Source: Thunnus maccoyii (Eukaryota; Chordata; Actinopteri; Scombriformes; Scombridae). Taken from it: DNA of 64,000 nucleotides. The position numbers and the translations under genes were made by a program. The stretch spans positions 9,099,155 to 9,163,154 of the forward strand of contig NC_056544.1 of assembly GCF_910596095.1 (NCBI RefSeq), written 5' to 3'. Positions 10,378 to 21,839 of this stretch are shown piece by piece; positions within the stretch are counted from its first letter, which is position 1, and each line of letters opens with the position of its first letter. The notes beneath the pieces were generated by a model that saw nothing but the letters and a program-made list of their open reading frames with translations, ran no database searches and was not told the DNA's origin.

Positions 10378-13300
10378 ATGGAGCCTCCAGCCAATCCGGG
10401 AGACGGCCCGGTGGAGTTGGAGTTAACCGTGGAGAATGTGGAGTCGGTGAGTTACTTGTGAATATTCAGCCACTTCACTGAATGACTGTAGATTGAATGA
10501 GGCCCACAGATGCAGCTTCTGCTACTCCACTCAAAAAACAGCCGCTGATTTCAGTATTAAAAAAAGAGTTGCAGCATCATCTCATATTTTATACAATAAC
10601 TTGACTAACAGTAAAACAATGGCGGCGTATAAAGGTAAACTGCATTTGTTAATTGTAGTCTAACATAGGGAGATTAGGTTCTCTGGACCTTTTGTAACAT
10701 GATACCAGCTATAAGCATATGCTGTCCTAATAATAACTAACACCATGTGCTTTGGATTAGTTGCTATGACAACACTTTTTTTTTTACTCTATTCAAACAG
10801 CTGGTCATCTAACATGCATGATTATTAATGTTAGTTGTAAGTGCAGCTCTGCAATTAAATTTAAAATGACTTTTGTGTACCCGTCACACAAGATAAAACA
10901 CATATGCACGTGTTTATTGTGACTACCATAGCTCTCCAATCCAAATACATAGGAAATATCTGAATATTGATTGATTATTAAACTTGATAATGATTTTTGA
11001 TTCATTACCATACTTTTTATTGAAGTGTTCCCTCTGCTTTGGCTCTTCTCTCCTCCTGCAGGCCCTCTACCAGCTGTACTTTGACCCAGACATGGAGCGT
11101 AAGAATGTGGCCCAGAAGTGGCTGACCCAAGCCCAGGCGTCTGCACAGGCATGGCAGTTCTGCTGGGTCCTGCTCAGCCCTGACAAGGTCTGTTTGTGTG
11201 TTCTTGCTTGAAACATCTATACTATTGCACACTCATCTGCTACTAAGGCTTTGTGCTGAGTTTAAAGCGGGTGTTACAGTATCTGTTACAATATCTTCAT
11301 GCTGCAGTGTGAATCTATCTCTTAAAGCTCCCAGAGGTTCAGTTTTTTGGCGCCAGCACCCTCCACACCAAGATCTCCCGTCACTGGAGCGACCTCCCCA
11401 CAGACCAGCACGAGAGCCTGAGGATGCAGCTCCTCTCCCACATTTTGCACTTCTCCTCTGGGCCCAAGATGGTGCTGACTAGGCTGTGTGTAGCCCTGGC
11501 ATCTATGGCTCTTAATTTAATTCCCCAGGCTTGGTCCCAGCCGGTGGCAGACATGGTGAGAGCCTTCCAGCCACAGAAACCTGAACCTGAAGGCGGCTCT
11601 GGTGCAGAGGCCACACAGGACCCTCAGGCGCACTGCCTCGCACTGCTGGAGCTCCTCACCGTACTTCCAGAGGAGTTCCAGAGCAGCCGGCTGGTTCAAG
11701 CTCGACGAGCCCAGCTGAGGGAAGCCCTGGCTGGGGAGTGGACGGTGGTGTGTCCCATGCTGCGTCAGCTGCTCCAAAGCCAGGACTCGTCGAACCAGGT
11801 GAAGGAGAAGGTGCTCCGCTGCCTGTCCAGCTGGGTGGGGCTGGACGTGCCGTTAGGGGAGAGCCAGGAGCTGGTCCAGGACTGTTTCACCGCACTGTCC
11901 AACCCAGAGCTGTTTGACACAGCTGTTGAGACAATAGTTAACGCCATCTCACAGCCTGACTGCCAGAGGTGAGATACGTACTGGGTTTATATAAATAAAA
12001 TTGAATTGACTTGACTCATAGTCAACTTTCATATGTGAATCAATATGATTACATGTGAGGTAGTACAATCATGTGTGTGCAGGTACATCGATGCTCTGGT
12101 GAACCTGATGCCTCTGGTGTTGGGTCTCCATGACCAGCTGAAGACGGCGGCTCAGGACAGGGACATGGAGATCTCACATGGTATCTGTCGTATTGCCGTC
12201 GCTATGGGGGAAACTCACTCAAGGTACACAAGGATGCGCACACAACCCCATCTATCACCTATATCGATCACCCTCAGTATATGGCTTTTATTTCTTAATT
12301 TGGATCGTTGTGTTTGCGTATGACAGGGTTTTGTTGGAACAGGTGGAGCACTGGCAAGAGTATCTGGCCTTGGTCAACATGATTCTGTTCTGTACTGGTA
12401 TCCCAGGGCACTACCCAGTCAGTGAGACCACCAGTTCCCTTACACTCACCTTCTGGTACACTCTGCAGGTATGAATTATGCTGGAATGATTTTACTTTCT
12501 GTGTGAAATATCTTTTGCTTGCAGTTCAGTAAGTCAGACATTTGTTATTATGTAACTCTCTAAAAATGGATCTAGATGCAATCACTGGTTTCCTCTCTCA
12601 TTATTTCCTGTCTGTTCAGGATGACATCTTGTCATTTGAGGAGGAGAAGCAGGCCGTTTACTTGCAGGTCTACCGGCCAGTTTACTTCCAACTGGTGGAC
12701 GTGTTGCTACATAAATCCCACTATCCCTCCCAGGAGGAGTACACATCCTGGTCCTCTGATGACAAGGAGCAGTTCAGAATCTACAGGTAAGACTGGAAAT
12801 TAAAGGAGGTTTTTAAGGAGCTCTGACTAGATTTTTGTCCACTCACACTACAAACAAAAAGTAAATCTACAAACAGGTTCTTTATTTCACCATTAACTCC
12901 CACTCTAACTTGTTCACACGGTTGATTCAGATTGAGTTTTGATTTCCAGGGATGTTTATGTGTATTTTTTGCATTTCAGAGTGGACATCTCTGACACTCT
13001 GATGTACGTCTATGAAATGTTGGGGGCAGAGCTGCTCAGTAACCTCTATGACAGGCTGGGCGGGCAGCTGATGGACCCCCAACAGTCAGCAGTATGGCAG
13101 GTAATGTAATCCCATGAAAACACTTACTGTGAAAATTAAATGCATGTTCAGACAGTGTTTATAATGTGTGATCATAAACCTGTTTTCATAAACATAAGCT
13201 ATCAGAATATTTTTACACAGCAAATCTGTTTTTCTCGTGTGAATTTTCCCATTCCTTTCTTAGTTTATGGAACTGTGCATACCTAACACCTTCTGATTTT

Positions 13301-16300
13301 GTTTCCTCCTCCTCTTCACATGATCTAATATCATGCTTTCTCCTTTTCAAGGACACAGAAGCCTTATTATTTGGCTTCCAGTCCATCGCTGAGACCATAG
13401 ATGTAAACTACTCTGATGTTATCCCTGGTCTTATTGGCCTCATCCCTAGAATCAACATCAGCAACGTCATGCTGGCAGACACTGTCATGTACACAATAGG
13501 TAACTTTTTTTTAATTACTTATGTTATATATGCTGGCTCATATTTCTTTCCTGCTACTACTTTACTTTAACTTAAAAGTATAATGGTAGGGAAAGGAGCC
13601 AGTTAGTTTGAAACACCAAACTGTCAAAATTTACACCAAATTATTACTAATTTAGCTTTTATGGCAATAGACTTTCATTTTTGTGTTTTGGCTCTGCTCT
13701 GAACTGTAACAAACACATTTTAATTTAAGTTTCAGTGTCTCCCTTCTGCTTTTCCCCTGTTGCCCAGGATCCCTGGCTGAGTGGCTGGCCGACCACCCAG
13801 TGATGCTTGGTGGCATTTTACCCATGGTGCTCCAGGGTCTTGTGAAGGCCGAGCTGTCTGTGTCCAGCGTATCAACTCTGAAGAGGATCTGCAGGGAGTG
13901 TCGGCACGACCTCGGCCCCTACGCTCAGGACATACTGACTGTGTCTCAGGTCAGACACACAGCTTTATCTGTAAAGGTGCTTTGTGCATTTTAAACACTG
14001 GTGTGATTACTGTTTTGTAAACTTACTGACACTTTTTCTGTAGGATGTGCTGGTTAAAGAAATCCATAAGGTGAGTAAACAGCCTTCAACATTTAACAGT
14101 TCCGTCTTATCCTGGAAACATTAGTGCACCAACTGTATCTTTGAGGACAGCATTTATGATGTGTACTGTATGTTTGTGTGTGTCTGTGTGCAGAGCAGCC
14201 AGTGCATGTGGCTCATGCAGGCTCTGGGTTTCCTGCTGTCCGCTCTGCCGGTAGAGGAGATTCTGGGCAGACTCCACTCGCTCATCACCCCTCACGTCCA
14301 GCAGCTGGATACACTGGCCCAGCAGGAGGTACATCAAAAGAACTTCATGCAATTCAGACAGCAAACCCAGTGAACGTAAAATAATAACTGTAGCAGAGGT
14401 GGTGGTGACCAAGTACAAACTATATATTATACTTGAAATAAAATTGTATTTAACTTTACTACTTTTAAGTGTATTATCCCTCTTGTAGTAGTGTAGTGTA
14501 GTAGTGTACAAAAAAGGAAGCACTATTTCAATTGTAATAATTATGCTTTAATCAATATGAATAAAGGTCTGTAGTCTGTTTTCAGTATAACATTAGAGTA
14601 GAGGTATTCAAGTACACTTACTGTACAATAACTAAACAGTCAATACCAGTTAAGTTGTTATTAAATGTATTCTTAGCGCATTTCACACATCGCAATGTAA
14701 ATATTTTACAATTAATAAAATTAATAAAAAATGAATAATAAAATTGATCACTGATACTCAGGTTGTTGATTGCAGTACAAATCAATTCAATATAGTAATT
14801 TTAATAATAATATAAGTATACTACAAGTAAAATTGAATATATTTAAATATTTATATGGATTATCTTTCAAAGCAATTATTGTTACAATTTTAAGATTTAT
14901 GTAAAATGTCTCTATTAATTAAAAGTATAGTTAATATAAGTAATACTACCTCAATTGTAAATATTGTGTCACATTGTGCATACTTGAGATCAAGATAATG
15001 TGGAGCACAGTTATGAGAGTGCAGATAAAATACATTTTAATGAGCTAACTGACTCTCTTAGCAAGGTGTTGACTGTCTCTGACACAAGCGACTTTCTTTT
15101 ATAGCAGCATTTTTGCATGTGCAAACACTGACACAACTTTTACAATAACTAAAGTAAAATTGCTCCTTGCTCTCTCTATTTCCTTCACATTTGATCTTTG
15201 TCTTCTATGGTTGCTGTCACCGCAAGACATCTACTGTTCATTTCAGACCCTCCACGTTCTCTCTCTCTACAGCCTGATCCCACTAACAAACAGTCCATCA
15301 TCCACATCCTGGGGATGCTGTCCAGTCTCTTTACTACTCTGGACATCAACAGACAGGCAGACGGTGTAGAGGGAGCAGTCAACCCCAGACTCACACCCTC
15401 CCAGACCACACGCAACCCAGTAAGTTCATGTTGTTGTGATCACATACAAAACCTTTGTGGAAATTATTTACTTATGCTCATAGGTGCCACAAATCCTTTC
15501 TCATGTACTGTATTATTTATCCTCAGTACTGAGCCAGGAAATAAACCTCATCCTATATTAACTGTTTCTTAATAATTAAGTCATTTGTGGTTTTATCCTC
15601 AGAACTGACATTGTGCATCATTTCCCCTGAGCATGCAAAATCTTTATATGTTCTGCAAAAAAACAACTTCATAGATAACAAGTAACATTTTTTGTATTAA
15701 TATTAAATGTAATTAAATCAATTATTCTGCCCATAAAATATTCCAGCGATTCCTACCTACCTGTAGTATTTATAGCTTTGGAGCGCCACAACAATGAATA
15801 TCTTGCATTATATAAAAGATAATACAAATAAATATCAGGAACATGAAGGCCACTGTTGTCTCTAGTGTTCTACTGTTTTTTATGGTTACAAATACCTTCC
15901 TCCACTTTACCCCATGAGGATAACAGAAAGATTGTTCATCTTTTTACATTTTATCAAATTGATTGCAGGAGTCCTGGATGTTTGTTTGATGTATGTAGAA
16001 TTTGATTAACTTAAAATAATATAATCCGGATAAAGAATTAGCTTTGAATTAATGACCTGGAAAGGTAATTTCTGTACTCTAATTGCACAGGCAAGAGTCG
16101 CCAAAATGATCAGGCTGGTAATAGTGGGCACCCCTGCATTGTGGATCGAATAAATTGGAAAGGCTCAGAAATCAATCCACTAGTGACGGAGGCAGCTGGT
16201 TTATTTTAGAAGGGATTAATCTATTGCAAGCATGTCAGTCCAAACCCATAAAATCCACTAAGTATTGTATATATTAATGTACAACTGACACCAAATTGTA

Positions 16301-16468
16301 TTTAAATTTTTTAGGTTGTGGTTGTGCTACAGCAAGTGTTCACGTTGATCCAGACCGTCCTCAGCAAATGGCTGGATGACTCAGAGGTAGTCGAGGTAGG
16401 AGGGTTTTTACTGCTTGCAAAAATATGTATGTGTATGGTGTTATGTGTGTGTCTGTGCATGTATGATT

Positions 16469-16499
<31 letters not shown>

Positions 16500-19137
16500 A
16501 CTGATTCACACCTGCTCACAGTACTCCCTTTTCCCCCCTCCAGGCGGTGTGTGGGGTATTTGATAAGTCAGTTCGAACCCTCCTACATGATTTCGGGCCC
16601 ATGGTGGCTCAGCTGAGTGAGATGCTGGGGCAGATCTATAGTGCCTTCCCACAAGCCTCAGCTCTGGACCTGGCACGTCAGGTACACCTCCACAGATCAG
16701 AGCCTGAATAAAAGCATTATTCCTCAAAATGTAATGAAGACTCCAACATGCCTTTGGGCTCAGATGTCATTCTTTCTTTCTTTTTTTTAGATGGTTCTCA
16801 TATTTGCTGGAGAGGAACATCACATGTCTTCCATTAAAAGCCTTATTATAGTATTGACTTCTGCTACACTCACCATATTTCAACAAGGTAATATTGTTTA
16901 CGGCTGCAGATAAATATCACTTTATTTATTTTTGGACACACAGTAGCTTTGTCTTCATTTCATTTTGTATTTATTTTACAGGTCCAAGGGATCATCCTGA
17001 TATAGCAGAATCATTTATGCACCTTCATGCTCAGGTTGGTTGAATACACTTGTCCATCTTTATGCACTTCTGCATCACACAGAGTAATTAGCCTCAATAT
17101 TTTGTGTGTTCTTCACTGTTAGATTCTTAAAAGGAAGCCTGATTTGTACTTGTCTGATGAGCTGGATGTTAAAGCGCTGTTTTACTGTGGTGAGTATAAA
17201 TACATTTTTGTCTGTATACGTGTCATTGCCACAGATATGACTCAGATATTTAATACATATTTCCAGAATTAAACTGTCTCCACCCTTTGAGGATTAGTAA
17301 ATTCCAAAAAAAAGTGTGTCAAAACTGATTATAATGCATGGTGTGTTCAGATTTTTATCCCTTCTACATGTTTCGTGTAATGCAATGTTATCCATTAGCT
17401 TGAAAATTTGTTATAAACAGGCAATTGCACTCATTTAAAAATCTTTTGTTTCTTCTTTGTTTTATCCAGGGATTCTATCACTTAAATTTCCAGAGACACC
17501 CACAGTAAAAGCTGCCAGTATGTTCTTTGTAAGTTGAGACAGAAGCATGCAAGATTTAATTTTATACCGTCATTTGTGTCTAATTTCAACTCATCAGCTC
17601 ATAAAGTCTTGTGATTTCTGCCTTATCTCTGGCAGACAGAGCTGTTGCCTCGTTGTAAAGACATGCCATCTCTAGGTGAAGTGCTGCAGAGTGACGGGAA
17701 GCTCCTGACAGAGACTGTACTCCAGGTGAACCAGACTTTAGACAAGACACAATGTGATAAGTAGACTTTTTTAATCATCAGTCCCATGTGTAAAGAAATT
17801 ATGATTCCTCATTAAAATCATTTCAGAGAATACCCACCCAGTCACTTGTAAACTAATTATCAGCTTAGAGTTCAAATCCAGTGCATGTATTTTATCCCTG
17901 AGATTTAGTCTAATATAAAACTGTCATCAAACTGTCTACTGATGGTATTATACTGTGTTTTTATTGCTGTCTCAGGCAGTTGGAGGCGGGTCTCCTCGCA
18001 GTCTGACAGAGCACTTCTCTGAAGTGTTGCTGAGTCTAAACAGACACTGTCCTGCCCTGCTGTCCCAGTGGCTCAAAGAAACACTCCAGGCGCCAGGGTT
18101 CCCCTCTGCCCAGGTCTCCACAGAGCAGAAACACACCTTCAGTCAGCAGCTTCTAAGGTAATAAAAACCCAATATTGAGAATAGGTGACACAAACAAACA
18201 AAACTGTTTTCATTTTCATATGCAGTCTCCAAAATGTGTTCTCAAAACTCTGCACACGTCTTAATATAAAATACTGCAAAGAAAAACTCACTCAAAGGGT
18301 CAAAATAACAAACAACCTTCTTTTCAACACAGTGCATCAATTTCAATGTTGTCACGACTGCAGTGATTTCATCAGAGTTCAACTTAAACATGACATTATG
18401 TAGTGCTTGTAATTTTTTGAAATGCCACACTTTCAGGAAGAGAGCCCATATTGTTATTGTTGGCTGGGCTTGAAACACTACACTGCAGCTTTTTTTTCTC
18501 TATTTTAGGTAATAGGTAATCCGGTATCTACTTATCTATCTTTACATGTGGCTTCCTGCTGAGTACAGAGTCAAAAATGTTGTACCTCACATATTCTCAC
18601 AATGAATGAGCTGACACAACAGAAACAGATTTCTCTTCATTAGGGAAAAGCCCAGAAATATTGAGCTGACTGTCAGCTGCATTTGTATTAAGTATTTTGC
18701 AAATCATGTTTTCTGTGATTGCTGTGAAAAGAACAAGGAAGTTAAGCTAATGCATTTGAAGTTATGAATTCTGCGTTTGCTGTCTTCAAACATAGTTGGT
18801 AAAAGTGCGTCAAATCAATGGAGAAAATATCAACAAAAAGCATGCATGTCATAATTAGCGGTAATAATGTTAATACTGCACAGCTTTTAACACCCTTTAT
18901 ATTTCCACTCTTAATGGCTGTAACGTTTTCCGTATTAGTGGATGGTGTTCTCACTTTATGCATAGGATATAAAATACATCACAAATCATTGACTTGGATG
19001 ACAGATTTGTGCCCAAGTGACACAAATTGGTGTTTCTTCCCAGGGAGCAAACCAACAAGCACCGCGTTAAGGAGATTGTGAAGGAGTTCTCGCTGCTCTG
19101 CCGAGGCCTGCAGGGGTCTGGATACTCAGATTACTAG
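10378..19137 (+). CDS. ipo13: importin-13
   Basis: Karyopherin-beta transport receptor that imports cargoes such as UBC9 and the MAGO-Y14 complex and exports eIF1A, under Ran-GTP control. Exons: 10378-10446, 11062-11187, 11328-11968, 12083-12223, 12327-12468, 12620-12786, 12980-13100, 13352-13499, 13768-13949, 14044-14070, 14194-14328, 15273-15419, 16315-16395, 16544-16681, 16791-16887, 16982-17034, 17123-17189, 17470-17528, 17636-17725, 17976-18157, 19044-19137. They join without a frame break to 968 aa (human 963). The N-terminal importin-beta homology (FDPDMERKNVAQKWLTQAQ) and near-identical blocks such as IPGHYPVSETTSSLTLTFWY and VYRPVYFQLVDVLLHK identify it; it ends SGYSDY. HEAT repeats fill the protein. 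The start lies in MEPPANPGDGPVE, as expected for the family's variable N-terminus. A 20-residue acidic/Gly insert follows the segment VADMVRAFQ. Confidence 0.97.
16436..16500 (+). repeat. (TG)-rich microsatellite
   Basis: Interrupted TG/TA tract inside an ipo13 intron, about 45 bp before the exon at 16544. Confidence 0.8.
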
Positions 19138-19560
19138 CCTGAGCTGCTAGTTTTGCATCTCACCTTTCCTTGCAGACAGGGAAAAAGTGACCCCCCCCCC
19201 CAAAATAAAACCCCCATCTGAAGCTGTTTCAGGGACAAATGGAGCCAAATAGGACTGCTCACATGGGGAGGTGACACTGGACTCAACAACCATGATACTT
19301 GGACTGAACCAAAGCAGAAACACAGACTGAGCGGACTGTGAAAATTGCTAATATTAGCATGAGTGGGCTTTGTGCAACATGTTTTTTTAATAAAACACCA
19401 TTGTCAGTTTGAAAGCAGCAGAATGAAAAATAAGTGTCATGGTAACAGTTAGTGTCCCTTCTTTATCCCCAGATGTGACGTACATGGATTCAAAAGAGAA
19501 ACTTTAAAAAAAAAAACTAAAAAAAAAACACTAATAAACAATTTGTTGCAGCTGCATGAG
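19138..19560 (+). terminator. ipo13: ipo13 3' UTR with three AATAAA signals
   Basis: Canonical AATAAA occurs at 19204-19209, 19389-19394 and 19533-19538. The first is about 70 bp after the stop and next to a C run; the later two give longer 3' ends. Alternative polyadenylation is possible. Confidence 0.65.
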
Positions 19561-19582
19561 CAACTGTGTGTGTGTTCACTTA

Positions 19583-19588
19583 TTTATT
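19583..19588 (-). terminator. fzr1: fzr1 poly(A) signal
   Basis: AATAAA on the minus strand (TTTATT on plus), 520 bp downstream of the fzr1 stop codon. It faces the last ipo13 signal at 19533-19538. Confidence 0.65.
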
Positions 19589-20107
19589 GTTTCTCTTCTG
19601 TTGTATACTGTTTGTAGATCATATTCACACATTATCAAAATATAGAAACCCCCTCCCCCCCATCAATCCCACCCGAGCCAGGCTTCTTCTTCTCTCTGCT
19701 ACAAAGGAGAGCCTTTTTAAAAATGTGACGTCGTTACATTATATAGCTTAGAACTCTTGTACACATATACTTCTGCTAATATATCATAAAACAATTTCAT
19801 CACTTCCACAACAGAAAGGAAAACAAGACTAACTTTTTTTAAGCAGACATGTCCTGACAGTAGACTGCTTGTTCGTTTTTTGTTTTTTTTTAATCAGTGA
19901 CATCACTGTGAGGGGTGGCAGTTGTCGTTGAGAGTTGGGACTGCATCCTTTGTAGAAAAAAAAAAAGGAGGATTTGAGAAGTACTGTTGTAGTGGTGGTC
20001 GGTGCACTTGAGAGTGGTGTAGGAGATAGTCTGTGAGTGTCGTTGGTGACTCTGTGCAGTTCAACCACAGCTTATTAAACTGAACCAGTCCTGACCCGGG
20101 CCGTCCA

Positions 20108-21797
20108 CTATCGTATTCTGGTGAAGAGGTTCAGCACTGACTTTGATTCCTGAGGAAAACAAGGAAATTCAAATGTAATGAATACATGAAAATATGTCAA
20201 ACTGTCCTTGAATGCACATTTACCTTTACGTGTATATCAGTGGGACATTCATTTCAAGGAATTTTAAATGACTTCTTGTTTGGTGAAATTGAAAAACTCA
20301 GAATTAGACATCTTATAGACATAACAGCTTTAAAGAAATAGTTTTGCTTCATCAAGACAAAAAGCCCTCAGTGTTTTCTGAGAGGTGAGATTTAGAAAAA
20401 ACATTGAGGTTCCTTTAAGATCTTTATTTACTAGTTAAAAAATAGGTGTCAGACTGATAATGTGGCTTTATAATTGACAAAATGTGTACCTTGGTGCAAC
20501 GTGTCTTACTGAAGACGTTCCAAAACCGTAGTGTTTCATCTCCAGCGCCTGTGACGATGGCCTCCCCATCTGGTGACACGGCCTGAGAGGGGATGATAGT
20601 TAGTACACGTGTATTGCTAGATGGACATTTAAAATCCTTAAAAAGTTCTTGAGAGATAAATGTATGAAAACATATGTTATATCTGTCATTTTAGAGCTGA
20701 AAACAGGATTGAGCCAACAGTTGCATTGTACATGTATGGGCTGTTGATTTGACCTGTAGTCTTACCAGATACAGCACCCTGTAGGAGTGTCCTGTCAACT
20801 TGGCCACCTGTGTTAGTGACGGATACTTCCACACCAAGATCTGGTTCTGAGAGTAGCCGTGAGTGCTCACCTTAAAGGAAAAAAAGCAGAGTAACTCAAA
20901 AAGTGTGAAAAAAATGTACATTTCTACATATCCTGGAATTCTGTAGTTTTGCACAGGAACAAATTATGGAGAAACATGTATCATTGTATCTATCTATTCA
21001 GTCTGTCCCTATTTACAAATGTTAGGAGGGTGGAATATTACACCACCACTAACTACAGCCTCAAAAATGAATCAAGAGCTCTGACTGTCAACAAAAACTG
21101 TACCATTTAAATGGTATTAAATCTACTGCGTGACTAGACCAATATCTACAGTAGTACAAAGATTTAGTTCCCTATAGAACAGCAAATACATTAATTAATG
21201 ACTTTTTCACACATAGTTCCCTGTAAATTACTGAGACAACCTTTCAGGCACCGCTAGTGATTTTCTCTATTCACAAACGCAGCTACATTCAGGAACATTT
21301 CCGTCTTGCGTCTTTTCACACATGCCATGACAATGCTGGAATAGATGGGGCAAGGGACGGTCCAGTAGATGGCAGTAAAACAAGTCAAAAAACAATATCG
21401 ATCAAGATTCTGTTACTGCACTGCCTATTTCTCGTCTCAAATGTCTCCAGAAACATATTTTACTGTTTAGCTGCAATATGAGAAAGTTTGTGACACACAA
21501 GGCAAAACCAAGCACCTCCCAACTCGCAGTACGTCACCCACACGTCAAGTCTTGTGATTGGTTCACTCGCTCCATATGAAAGCGGCTTTTCATCAGACGG
21601 ATGTAACCCTTTACACGTTCTTGTCCCTGCAATGTTACTGCTTTAGTTCACAACACAGGCGTACCGGCATTTTCCCTTAAATGTTACAAGGTCTTGAGGT
21701 GGGAAATTGGCGGTACAGATTTCACTGAATATCAATTCAAGGAAATGTTCCTGAACATTTCAGGGATACACTGCATGTGTGTAAGGGGCTCATGTAT

Positions 21798-21839
<42 letters not shown>

